A stretch of DNA of 33,321 nucleotides, taken from assembly GCA_013152315.1 (NCBI GenBank), contig JAADGP010000071.1, positions 1 to 33,321 on the forward strand, in the 5' to 3' direction. Position numbers and translations under genes: made by a program. Positions 8,583-16,216 of the stretch are shown in pieces. Source of the DNA: FCB group bacterium. Its GTDB lineage: Bacteria; Fidelibacterota; Marinisomatia; Marinisomatales; JAADGP01. The first letter of the stretch is position 1, and each line of letters opens with the position of its first letter. The notes beneath the pieces are model-generated. The model was not told the origin of the DNA. It searched no databases and was given only the letters and a program-made list of their open reading frames with translations.

Positions 8583-9128
8583 ATGATAAAGAAAACCAGT
8601 TTTACAAAAAAAGATTTGCTAGACGCAGCGGAAGGAAAAGTTTTCGGGTTGGAAAACGGAAAACTTCCCAGACCGCCCATGCTCATGATTGACCGTATCC
8701 TTCACATTTCGGAGTCCGGTGGAAAATACGGAAAAGGAGAAATCCGGGCTGAGAAAGATATTGATCCTTCCCAATGGTTTTTTCACTGCCATTTCAAGGG
8801 TGACCCGGTCATGCCCGGTTGCCTGGGATTGGATGGATTTTGGCAATTGCTGGGTTTCTTTTTATCCTGGATAGGCGGTGTTGGCCGCGGACGAGCCCTC
8901 GGTGTCAGCGACCTGAAATTTAAAGGCCAGGTAAGGCCCTACCATGAAAAGATTATCTATAAAATCAGCATCCGGAAATTGATCAAGAGACCCGTGTATA
9001 TGGTTTGGGGAGATGCCGAATTAAAGGTAAAGGACCGGATAATATACTTCGCCAAGAACCTCCAGGTTGGTTTGTTTGATAATCTTACCTATGATTTCGG
9101 CGCAGACCCGGCATTGGATTCTTTCTGA
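8583..9128 (+). CDS. fabA: 3-hydroxydecanoyl-ACP dehydratase
   Basis: This is the hot-dog-fold dehydratase of fatty-acid synthesis. In proteobacteria FabA also isomerises trans-2- to cis-3-decenoyl-ACP to start unsaturated fatty acids. The product has 181 residues, against 172 in E. coli. The FabA signature FFHCHFKGDPVMPGCLGLD is intact, with catalytic His70 and Asp84, followed by FWQLLGFFLSWIGGVGRGRALGV. The strong match to FabA-type rather than FabZ-type sequence (length, CLGLD, WQLLGF) makes the call firm. The start ATG has GGAGA at 8574-8578. It is divergent from the enoyl-ACP reductase gene, with 253 bases between the starts. No fabB, its usual partner for unsaturated fatty acids, is in the window, so isomerase activity is inferred only from family membership. 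Confidence 0.93.
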   Translation: MIKKTSFTKKDLLDAAEGKVFGLENGKLPRPPMLMIDRILHISESGGKYGKGEIRAEKDIDPSQWFFHCHFKGDPVMPGCLGLDGFWQLLGFFLSWIGGVGRGRALGVSDLKFKGQVRPYHEKIIYKISIRKLIKRPVYMVWGDAELKVKDRIIYFAKNLQVGLFDNLTYDFGADPALDSF

Positions 9129-9166
9129 TACAGCCCGTCTGAAACTTCGTGTTTATTTTTCTGACT

Positions 9167-9190
9167 CAGGGTAAGGAATGAATTACCCTG
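9167..9190. other. 8-bp perfect inverted repeat between fabA and ychF
   Basis: CAGGGTAA (9167-9174) and TTACCCTG (9183-9190) are perfect complements around an 8-base loop. There is no T tract on the plus strand after it. It could be a weak fabA terminator or an operator; the sequence does not decide. Confidence 0.45.
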
Positions 9191-9315
9191 CCAATCGGAA
9201 TTGCGGTGTGCCGGACCCTTACCTTGTCATACCGGACCGTAGTGCTGTTCCCTGCAGGAGTAATCCGGGATCATTCAAGAGACTGTGTCCATACAAATTA
9301 AAATTTTGAGGTACC

Positions 9316-10416
9316 ATGGCTTTACAATGCGGTATTATCGGACTTCCCAATGTGGGAAAGTCCACAATCTTTAATGCCCTGACCGCTTCTTCCGTCCCGG
9401 CTGAAAATTATCCTTTTTGCACGATTGATCCCCATCAGGGTATTGTTCCGTTACCGGATAAACGGCTCGATGAATTGGCAGGAATTTACAAGGCCGAGAA
9501 AATTACCCCGGCCACGGTGGAATTCATTGACATTGCCGGATTGGTTAAAGGCGCCAACAAAGGGGAAGGATTGGGGAATCGGTTTTTGGGACAAATCCGT
9601 CAGGTGGCAGCCCTGGTGCACGTGGTACGTTGTTTTGAAGACGAGAATGTCACGCATGTGGAAGCCCACCTGGATCCGGTACGAGATGCCGAAATCATTA
9701 AGACCGAACTTCTCCTGGCCGATTTGGAGACCATTCAAAAACGCCTGAATAAGGTTGCCAAGTCAGCCAAGGTGGGGGAAAAACGTTTTCAGCACGAACT
9801 GGAAGTGTTAAATCGTCTGTTGGAACACTGCAACCAGGGTCGAATGGCACGCGAATTCGAGGCTGCCGACGATGAGATGTCAATTCTGAAAAAATTGTTT
9901 TTATTAACTCAAAAACCGGTTCTTTATGTGGCCAACGTAGACGAAAATGAAATCGAAAAGGAACAACGCAGTCCCGTCGTGCAAGCCCTGTTCGACTTCG
10001 CCGAGCGGGAAGGGAATCTGGCAATTCGTCTGTGTGGAAAACTGGAAGCTGAACTGGCGTCGATGCCGGAGGAAGACAAGGACTTTTTTCTCAGCGAATA
10101 CCATTTGCCGGAACCGGGCCTGGATAAATTGATTCATGCCAGTTTTAAGTTGCTTGGGTTGCAGACTTTTTACACCGGGGCCGTGAATGAAGTACGGGCC
10201 TGGACGATCCCCGCCGGGGCCACGGCCTGGGATGCGGCCGGTGAAATCCACACCGATTTCCAACGCGGATTTATCAAGGCCGAAGTATGCAAATATGATG
10301 ACTTGATCCGGCTGGGTTCCGAAAAAGCCGTCAGGGAAGCCGGGTTGGTTCAATTGCACGGAAAAGATTATGTTGTTGAAGAAGGGGATGTAATCCTTTT
10401 TAAATTTAACGTTTAA
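9316..10416 (+). CDS. ychF: Redox-regulated ATPase of the Obg/YchF family
   Basis: YchF (OLA1 in eukaryotes) is a universally conserved cytoplasmic P-loop NTPase that associates with ribosomes and prefers ATP. The 366-residue product has the P-loop GLPNVGKST at residues 9-17, the G3 motif DIAGLV at 72-77, and NVDE at 207-210 in place of the GTP-specifying NKxD, which is the YchF signature. The C-terminal TGS domain is recognisable from AWDAAGEIHTDFQRGFIKAEV to VEEGDVILFKFNV. The length is typical (about 363). The start ATG is preceded by GAGG with 5-base spacing. It is monocistronic, with its own upstream gap and a hairpin downstream shared with the convergent gene. Confidence 0.97.
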   Translation: MALQCGIIGLPNVGKSTIFNALTASSVPAENYPFCTIDPHQGIVPLPDKRLDELAGIYKAEKITPATVEFIDIAGLVKGANKGEGLGNRFLGQIRQVAALVHVVRCFEDENVTHVEAHLDPVRDAEIIKTELLLADLETIQKRLNKVAKSAKVGEKRFQHELEVLNRLLEHCNQGRMAREFEAADDEMSILKKLFLLTQKPVLYVANVDENEIEKEQRSPVVQALFDFAEREGNLAIRLCGKLEAELASMPEEDKDFFLSEYHLPEPGLDKLIHASFKLLGLQTFYTGAVNEVRAWTIPAGATAWDAAGEIHTDFQRGFIKAEVCKYDDLIRLGSEKAVREAGLVQLHGKDYVVEEGDVILFKFNV

Positions 10417-10446
10417 TAACTGAAAAGTCTTGAGCCCGGGAAACCA

Positions 10447-10480
10447 ATAAAAAAAGGGTCGTAAACGACCCTCTGTTTCT
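10447..10480. terminator. Bidirectional hairpin terminator between convergent genes
   Basis: AGGGTCG (10455-10461) pairs with CGACCCT (10466-10472) around a TAAA loop. The minus-strand reading runs into a strong T tract (A run at 10449-10454 on the plus strand); the plus strand has the weaker TGTTTCTTT. It probably ends both ychF and the acidic-tail membrane protein gene. Confidence 0.85.
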
Positions 10481-10511
10481 TTCAAAAATGATGACCAGCC
10501 GAAGTTAACCT

Positions 10512-11138
10512 TTAGTCTTCTTCCTCCTCTTCGTCTTCCTCGTCCTCAAATTCATCCTCGTCTTCATCGTAGTCTTCATCATAATACTCCGGCGGATAGG
10601 GATACAAACCGTATCCTTCATAATCGTATTCTTCTTCCTCTTCGTCTTCCTCGTCTTCCGTAGGTGTCTCCGTTTTTACCACGATTACTTTAGGTTCCGG
10701 TCCTTCATCACCGGTTTCTTTCAATGCTTTGCGGACCAATTCTTTTTCCCGGTCGGACAAGGTTGCGCTTTCCGTTTTTGCCGCCGGTTCTTTCGAACGA
10801 TTGAACAGCACCCCGGCCAGAACGCTGAAAAAGAGAATAATCAATGCAAAAATCGATCCTTCCGAACGGATTTCATATCCCCCGAACATGTTCTGTTTCC
10901 AGCCATAGGTCATAAACACACCGATTGCGAGCAAAAAACCGAACAGCATGATCATATTCCCCAGCACGCTTGGCAAGGGGGTATCCATTACAATGGTGTA
11001 AAGGAACCAGATCAGAATTCCCGCCACGGCGAAAAAGACGCTTAGTAAATATTGCCCTGCCAGTAACGACATGACAAAACCAACCAATGCACCGGCCGGA
11101 ATCACATAGCCGATACCTGTTTTTATGTCATTGGTCAT
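10512..11138 (-). CDS. Four-helix membrane protein with extreme acidic, Tyr-rich C-terminal tail
   Basis: I do not recognise the family of this 208-residue protein. Residues 8-112 hold four hydrophobic helices (about 9-27, 30-50, 58-77 and 94-112) with short loops. Residues 113-160 are a charged, probably cytoplasmic linker. The last 48 residues (161-208) contain 33 Asp/Glu and 8 Tyr, in runs such as EDEEDEEEEE and DEDEDEFEDE around a Tyr/Pro patch YGLYPYPPEYY. Such tails often bind cations or basic proteins. The start ATG is preceded by GAGGA at about 9 bases. It is a single gene ending at the shared terminator. The acidic codons make a low-complexity DNA tract that could mislead assemblers, but the frame is intact and ends in a TAG. 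Confidence 0.8.
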   Translation of the reverse strand: MTNDIKTGIGYVIPAGALVGFVMSLLAGQYLLSVFFAVAGILIWFLYTIVMDTPLPSVLGNMIMLFGFLLAIGVFMTYGWKQNMFGGYEIRSEGSIFALIILFFSVLAGVLFNRSKEPAAKTESATLSDREKELVRKALKETGDEGPEPKVIVVKTETPTEDEEDEEEEEYDYEGYGLYPYPPEYYDEDYDEDEDEFEDEEDEEEEED

Positions 11139-11389
11139 ATATAGTTATCCTCGAATTCCCTGCGATTATCCACTGATAGAGCGGTTGCAAATTGCCGGTA
11201 TCCACGACGAAAATCAAGCAAATTCCCGCCCGGTTCGCAAGATGCTCCTTTTTCTTTATCTTGATTTGGGACAATTCAAACCAAGCGGTGTAATCGCCCC
11301 CGGTTAAAGATCGCCTGTGGCGACGCTCATTTTTTTTCTGATTATTCCAACTTCCGCTGTAATTTTAGTCTTAATTACAACCTAAGTAT

Positions 11390-12382
11390 ATGTCCCGCAC
11401 GCAACGCACCAAGGTCGGAGTGATCGGAGTCGGTCACTTGGGCCAACACCACGCCAAACATTTCAGTCAACTGCCGCACGCGGAGTTGATTGGTGTTTAT
11501 GATATCGATCAATCCCGGGCGCAGATCGTGGCCGAAAGATACGGCACCACCGCTTATCCTGATCTGGATCTCCTATTACGGGATTGTGAAGCCGTTTCAG
11601 TGGTAACTCCAACCCGTCAGCATGCCGTGGTAGCCAAGCAATGTATTGAAGCGGGCAAACATGTTTTTATTGAGAAACCAATTACCAAAACCGTGGCCGA
11701 AGCGGATTTGCTGCTAACGCTGGCGGAACAGCACAAGGTACTTATCCAGGTTGGGCATATTGAACGACTGAACCCCGCATTGTTGGCGTTGAAAGATTTG
11801 TCCCTTAATCCCAAGTTTATCGAAATTCAGCGTCTGGCTCCTTACAATGTTCGCGGAACCGATGTCCCGGTGGTCCTGGATTTGATGATCCACGACATTG
11901 ATATTCTTCTGGCGCTGGTCAATTCACCCGTAAAAAACATGCATGCCAGCGGGGTTTCAATCATGACCGATTCGGTGGATATTGCCAATGTCAGGATTCG
12001 CTTTCAAAACGGCACGGTAGCGAATTTGACCTCCAGCCGTGTAGCCAAAGACAAGGTGCGAAAGATAAAGATTTTTCAAAAAGACCTGTACATTACCATC
12101 GATTTTTTACTGGGACTTACGGAAGTGTACCGGGTGCTGGAGGCGCATGAAAAGGATCCACAGGCGATTATGACCGCCCCCTTCGTGCGGAATGGTACCC
12201 ATAAATCGATTACGTATGAGAAACCACCGGTGAAAAAGATCGATGCTTTGCGCATGGAACTGGCCAATTTTATCGCCTCCGTGCAGGGCAGGGAAACCCC
12301 CATTGTCGATGGCAAAGCCGGTCGCGAAGCGCTTGACGTAGCGATCCGGATACATGATATGATCATTGAAGATATACTGTAA
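11390..12382 (+). CDS. Gfo/Idh/MocA-family NAD-dependent dehydrogenase, lipid A-cluster type
   Basis: This 330-residue sugar dehydrogenase has an N-terminal Rossmann domain (VGVIGVGHLGQHHAKHF, residues 9-25), the conserved EKP at 95-97 (HVFIEKPITKT), and a C-terminal alpha/beta domain. The catalytic His is probably His168 in LMIHDIDI. VGHIERLNPA (121-130) resembles members that sit next to lpx genes, including GnnA, which oxidises the 3-OH of UDP-GlcNAc before amination in lipid A with 2,3-diaminoglucose. Assignment to GnnA is an inference: its aminotransferase partner GnnB is not in the window. The gene heads the envelope block and is followed 129 bases later by a methyltransferase-like gene and then lpxB. 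No Shine-Dalgarno sequence is evident. Confidence 0.85.
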   Translation: MSRTQRTKVGVIGVGHLGQHHAKHFSQLPHAELIGVYDIDQSRAQIVAERYGTTAYPDLDLLLRDCEAVSVVTPTRQHAVVAKQCIEAGKHVFIEKPITKTVAEADLLLTLAEQHKVLIQVGHIERLNPALLALKDLSLNPKFIEIQRLAPYNVRGTDVPVVLDLMIHDIDILLALVNSPVKNMHASGVSIMTDSVDIANVRIRFQNGTVANLTSSRVAKDKVRKIKIFQKDLYITIDFLLGLTEVYRVLEAHEKDPQAIMTAPFVRNGTHKSITYEKPPVKKIDALRMELANFIASVQGRETPIVDGKAGREALDVAIRIHDMIIEDIL

Positions 12383-12511
12383 AAACGGGCCCGGTCCTCC
12401 TCATATCGAAACCATGCAATCACAAAACGGTCCGATTACTGCCTCGACGCAAAGACTTGGGTTCACTTTCCGTCAACCTCTATCAACCGGGAGAATTCCC
12501 CACCATCACTA

Positions 12512-13084
12512 ATGGATATAAGACAATTTTTCTTTAAATATCGTAGTTACACGCCGATTCCTCTGGCCCTTCTGATTATCTATTTTTCTAAGCCGGCGTT
12601 GCCTTACTTATGGATCGGACTTGTCTTTCTGATTGCCGGGGAAAGCATTCGCGTTGCCGCCGTGCGATATGCGGGCGGGGTAACCAGAACGACCAATGTC
12701 GGCGCCCCGTCGCTTTGCACGGCGGGTCCCTATGCCCACACCAGGAATCCCCTCTATATAGGAAACATGCTGATGTACACGGGCATTGTGCTGATCGCCG
12801 GCGCCCCGAATATTTGGTTGATGTTGGCGGTTACCTGGGCCTTTTTCCTGACCCAGTATGCCCTGATTGTTGCTCTTGAGGAGGAAACCCTGGAGAAATT
12901 ATTCGGCGAGGAATACCGGGTCTATCGTAAGAATGTTCCCGCTCTGATTCCCCGTTTGAAGCCGTGGCCCAACCAGGATAAACGAAAACCGGCCGCTTTG
13001 AAAAAAACCCTGGAAACAGAACGCCGCACCCTGCAGAATGTGGTTCTGATCCTGTTTTTTATTCTACTGCGGTTGCAGTTTTAA
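12512..13084 (+). CDS. Isoprenylcysteine/phospholipid methyltransferase-like membrane protein
   Basis: This 190-residue membrane protein belongs to the PEMT/ICMT superfamily of SAM-dependent methyltransferases. The family core is plain: GPYAHTRNPLYIGNML (about residues 72-87), a hydrophobic pair of helices, and EEETLEKLFGEEYRVYRKNV followed by PALIPR near 125-150. There are about four hydrophobic segments, plus a final one (VVLILFFILLRL) at the extreme C-terminus after a basic linker; the extra C-terminal helix is not standard in short homologues. The substrate is unknown and may be a lipid, a quinone precursor or a small molecule. It lies between the Gfo/Idh gene and lpxB, which hints at an envelope lipid role, but the 129- and 158-base gaps leave cotranscription open. 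Confidence 0.82.
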   Translation: MDIRQFFFKYRSYTPIPLALLIIYFSKPALPYLWIGLVFLIAGESIRVAAVRYAGGVTRTTNVGAPSLCTAGPYAHTRNPLYIGNMLMYTGIVLIAGAPNIWLMLAVTWAFFLTQYALIVALEEETLEKLFGEEYRVYRKNVPALIPRLKPWPNQDKRKPAALKKTLETERRTLQNVVLILFFILLRLQF

Positions 13085-13135
13085 ACCGGCCGGGCCGCAA
13101 ATTCGAAGTTCCCGGTGGTTTATTGTCTGTTGTGG

Positions 13136-13159
13136 ATATGCCGACAGTCAGCATATTTT
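13136..13159 (+). terminator. Possible weak hairpin terminator
   Basis: ATATGC (13136-13141) pairs with GCATAT (13151-13156) and is followed by TTT. The stem is AT-rich and short, so termination is doubtful. Confidence 0.25.
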
Positions 13160-13224
13160 CACCGTAAAAACAACGTGCGATGATCCATGATGAATATAAT
13201 AACAGTAAATTCATTCTTTGAGAG

Positions 13225-13238
13225 AATCGATATCGATT
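13225..13238. other. 14-bp perfect palindrome just before lpxB
   Basis: AATCGATATCGATT reads identically on both strands and ends 4 bases before the lpxB ATG. It occupies the expected ribosome-binding region, so it could be an operator or limit translation. It may also be chance. Confidence 0.4.
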
Positions 13239-13242
13239 AACA

Positions 13243-14385
13243 ATGGTTTCGATTCAACCTGATATGGAAAGGGACGCATTGACTTTTTTCTTCGTGGCCG
13301 GGGAAGCCTCCGGAGATCTTCACGGTTCCCGCTTGATACGCGAAATAAGACGTTTATACCCGGCGTCCCGGTTCGTGGGACACGGGGGCGACCGCATGAA
13401 AGCGGAGGGAATGGAGATTGTTGAACACATCAACAATTTGGCTATAATGGGCTTTACGGAAGTAATCAAGCAACTTCCGTACATGCTCAGGGTCATGAAA
13501 ATCACCATTGAAAAGTTAAAACAGTACCGGCCCGATCGTTTGATCCTTATTGATTACCCGGGTTTCAATCTGCGTTTGGCTCGCAAGGCCGGCGATCTTG
13601 GCATCCCGGTAACATATTTCATTTTACCGCAGGTTTGGGCCTGGAAGGAAAAGCGAATTTCCGTACTCCGTGAATATGTGGATCAGGCGTTATGTATTTT
13701 CCCGTTTGAACAGGTCTGGTTCAAGGAACGGGGAGTTCCCGCTGAATTTGTGGGGCACCCTTTTGCGGAACAAACCGTGTCTGGCAACGTGGGCCCTTTT
13801 TATGAGAAGCATGATTTAAATCGCCAATCGCCGATCCTGGTGCTTCTTCCCGGCAGCCGACAGCAGGAAATCGACCGGCATTGGACAATCTTCTTAGAAA
13901 CGGTGGACCAGCTGAAACGACAAATACCGGACCTCCAGGTGGTGGTCGGGCGTGCGCCGGATGTCACCCTCGAACCGGTTCCGGAATACGTGAAAGTGGA
14001 AGAGCGGGAAATTCAGGCCGCCATGACGGCGGGCACCGCCGCTTTGGTCGCTTCCGGTACAGCCACGCTTGAAGCAGCGGTCTTTGATCTGCCGATGGTG
14101 GTTTGTTACCGTTTGTCGGCCCCCACTTGGTGGTTGGCCCGGAGAATGGCCAAGGTGTCCTACGCGTCGATGGTGAACCTGATCGCAGACCGCCGGGTCG
14201 TACCGGAATACCTGCAATCCGACATGACACCCGCCAACCTGGCCGGGGCGGTATTGCCCCTCCTGACCGATACCGCCGAACGAAAGAAGATGTTATCCGG
14301 TTTTGAAGAAATCCGGCGAACACTCGGATTGCCGGGAGTGTACGAACGGGCGGCAACGGCAATATTAGGAGCGACGCGGCGGTGA
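13243..14385 (+). CDS. lpxB: Lipid-A-disaccharide synthase
   Basis: LpxB, a family GT19 glycosyltransferase at the inner face of the inner membrane, joins UDP-2,3-diacylglucosamine and lipid X to make the lipid A disaccharide. The 380-residue product carries the N-terminal VAGEASGDLHGSRLI, GHGGDRMKAEGMEIVEHI, IDYPGFNLRLARKA, the conserved YFILPQVWAWKEKRI, FVGHPFAE, LLPGSRQQEIDRHW and ASGTATLEAA, all in the expected order. The length matches the family. The chosen ATG has only weak purine content upstream; the ATG at 13264 (MERDALTFFFVAGEASGD) would give a more typical short N-terminus. The stop overlaps the next start as GTGA, so lpxB, the DUF374 gene and lpxK form one coupled unit. Confidence 0.96.
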   Translation: MVSIQPDMERDALTFFFVAGEASGDLHGSRLIREIRRLYPASRFVGHGGDRMKAEGMEIVEHINNLAIMGFTEVIKQLPYMLRVMKITIEKLKQYRPDRLILIDYPGFNLRLARKAGDLGIPVTYFILPQVWAWKEKRISVLREYVDQALCIFPFEQVWFKERGVPAEFVGHPFAEQTVSGNVGPFYEKHDLNRQSPILVLLPGSRQQEIDRHWTIFLETVDQLKRQIPDLQVVVGRAPDVTLEPVPEYVKVEEREIQAAMTAGTAALVASGTATLEAAVFDLPMVVCYRLSAPTWWLARRMAKVSYASMVNLIADRRVVPEYLQSDMTPANLAGAVLPLLTDTAERKKMLSGFEEIRRTLGLPGVYERAATAILGATRR

Positions 14386-15035
14386 AAAATCCGGGCCGGA
14401 AAACAAAGCGTGGTTTGGAAGCCTGGTTGGGGAAATGGCTTCTCCGGTTTGTGTACGGGCTCAATCGCTGGAATGTGGAAGGTGAACATTATTATAAGGA
14501 CTTGCTGGGGAAAGGGGAATCGGTAATTATTTCGCTTTGGCACGGTCAATTACTGGCCATGTTCATGCTGCTTGCCGGAAAACAATTTTACGGGTTGGCC
14601 GGAACTCATCGTGACGCGGATCTGATTGCCCGGATCGGGGAAAAGATCGGTTGGAGATTTCTCCGTGGGTCCAGTAAAGAAAAAGGATTGATTGCCTTCA
14701 AGCAAATCGTAAGCGTTCTGAAACAACCGGGCAAAGTTGTTATCATTACACCGGACGGTCCCCAGGGTCCGGCACGTATCCCGAAACCGGGAGCGATCCG
14801 GGCGGCCCAATTAACGGGGGCGGCAATTGTGCCGATGGCTACCCAGTCCACTCGCCGCTGGAGTTTCCGCAACTGGGACACGTTTTTTGTGGCCAAACCA
14901 TTTGGCCGGATTGAGGTGCTTTTTGGAGAGCCGCTCTATTTTTCCCGTACCGATGACCCCCAACGTTGCGCCGATCGTCTGAAAGCGGCCCTGGATGCCC
15001 TGACCATGGAAGTCGAAAAGCGTGTCCGGGACTAA
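14382..15035 (+). CDS. DUF374 lysophospholipid/lipid A acyltransferase-like protein
   Basis: This 217-residue member of the DUF374 branch of the acyltransferase superfamily is often found with lpxK or kdtA. It may add a secondary acyl chain to lipid A, but the activity is not well established for this branch. Motifs are SLWHGQLLAM (the catalytic-type His), HRDADLIARIGEKIGWRFLRGSS, and TPDGPQGPARIPKPGAIRAAQLTG, with RRWSFRNWDTFFVAKPFGRIEV near the end. It starts with GTG at 14382, overlapping the lpxB stop by 4 bases, and its 3' end overlaps lpxK by 14 bases. No LpxL/LpxM-type acyltransferase is in the window, so this protein may fill that role; that is inference. Confidence 0.9.
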   Translation: MKNPGRKTKRGLEAWLGKWLLRFVYGLNRWNVEGEHYYKDLLGKGESVIISLWHGQLLAMFMLLAGKQFYGLAGTHRDADLIARIGEKIGWRFLRGSSKEKGLIAFKQIVSVLKQPGKVVIITPDGPQGPARIPKPGAIRAAQLTGAAIVPMATQSTRRWSFRNWDTFFVAKPFGRIEVLFGEPLYFSRTDDPQRCADRLKAALDALTMEVEKRVRD

Positions 15036-16080
15036 CCATCCGATTAACGGCGAACAGCGTTATTTGCTGTTTCCACTGGCGCTCTTTTATTGGGGGGTGA
15101 TTTTTTGGCGCAACCTGTTTTATCGGATCGGTTTCTTTGTCTCCCGCAAATTGCCTTGCACGGTGATCAGCGTTGGAAATATCACTACCGGTGGCACCGG
15201 TAAGACGCCGATGGTTATTACCCTGGCAAAATTATTACAAGAGCATGGAAAAGCGGTGGCCGTGTTGAGCCGCGGATACGGTCGTCGTTCAGCGGGAACA
15301 GTCCTGGTAACGGACGGACGATGTCCACCGCAGGATTGGCAAACGGTAGGCGACGAACCCCGTCTCATGGCCGCAAAATTAACGGGAGTGCCGATTGTTG
15401 TGGATGAAAACCGTTATCGGGGAGGCACTTTCCTGGTTCAGAAATTCAAACCGGATATTATTATTTTGGATGACGCTTTCCAGCACCGGGCGATAGTCCG
15501 GGATGTGGATATTGTGCTCATCAACAGCGGTGATCGGAAACGGGACCTTAAACTGTTGCCTTACGGAATGTTACGCGAGCCGTGGATTCATTTACGCCGG
15601 GCAAGCATCGTTTTTTTGACCAAAATTAACCTGCATAAAACCGAAAGTTTTTTACTGTCGCGTCTTAATCGATTACCGGTTCCCTGGTTTCCCTGTCGTA
15701 TAAAAATCGGTCCGCGGTTGATCGGACTGAACAATCGTGAACCGCGAACCGGGGATTTGAAAGGGAAACGAATCCTGGCGGTATCGGCCATCGGAGATCC
15801 GAAGGGATTTGAACGCGCTTTAAAACGATTCGGCCCGGAGATTGTAAAAACCATTGTATTCCCGGATCACCACCGTTATACCCGGGAGGATGTCAGGAAA
15901 ATTGAGCGGGAGCGAAAACGATCGCACGCCGATTGGATTATTACAACCGAAAAGGATCTGATTAAACTCGAAAATTCGGGAGCGCCGGAACTACCGCTGT
16001 ATGCGCTTCCGATTGAGGTTGATCTGACACCCGAGGGAGAACAGGCGATACTGAAATTGATTCTGGGCTCTCAGACTTGA
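15022..16080 (+). CDS. lpxK: Tetraacyldisaccharide 4'-kinase
   Basis: LpxK is a membrane-associated P-loop kinase that phosphorylates the 4' position of the lipid A disaccharide to make lipid IVA. The 352-residue product has an N-terminal hydrophobic anchor (about residues 13-40), the family-specific Walker A region SVGNITTGGTGKTPMV (50-65), AVLSRGYGRRS, IILDDAFQHRAIVRD, the late FPDHHRYTREDV and the ending ITTEKDLIKL. It begins at a GTG 14 bases inside the DUF374 gene and closes the lpxB-DUF374-lpxK unit. The length is normal. No terminator hairpin with a T tract is seen after it; the gap that follows carries a repeat copy. Confidence 0.95.
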   Translation: MSGTNHPINGEQRYLLFPLALFYWGVIFWRNLFYRIGFFVSRKLPCTVISVGNITTGGTGKTPMVITLAKLLQEHGKAVAVLSRGYGRRSAGTVLVTDGRCPPQDWQTVGDEPRLMAAKLTGVPIVVDENRYRGGTFLVQKFKPDIIILDDAFQHRAIVRDVDIVLINSGDRKRDLKLLPYGMLREPWIHLRRASIVFLTKINLHKTESFLLSRLNRLPVPWFPCRIKIGPRLIGLNNREPRTGDLKGKRILAVSAIGDPKGFERALKRFGPEIVKTIVFPDHHRYTREDVRKIERERKRSHADWIITTEKDLIKLENSGAPELPLYALPIEVDLTPEGEQAILKLILGSQT

Positions 16081-16150
16081 ATTATGAAGTTTCATATCTC
16101 ACAAGTTCCAAATTTCACGCATTCCCGACATTTACTGTGCTTCGACACGT

Positions 16151-16203
16151 TCACGCATCACGTTTCATATTTCAAAGCCTCAGCTTTCGCCTGAGCCTAA
16201 AAC
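16151..16203. repeat. Dispersed intergenic repeat, copy 2
   Basis: TCACGCATCACGTTTCA at 16151-16167, preceded by CGACACGT, leads to GCCTCAGCTTTCGCCTGAGC and CTAAAACT ending near 16204. The CTCAG/CTGAG pair can form a short hairpin and may serve as a weak terminator for the convergent genes on either side. Compare copies at 553-655 and 31886-32115. Confidence 0.6.
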
Positions 16204-16216
16204 TACAATATTTGAA

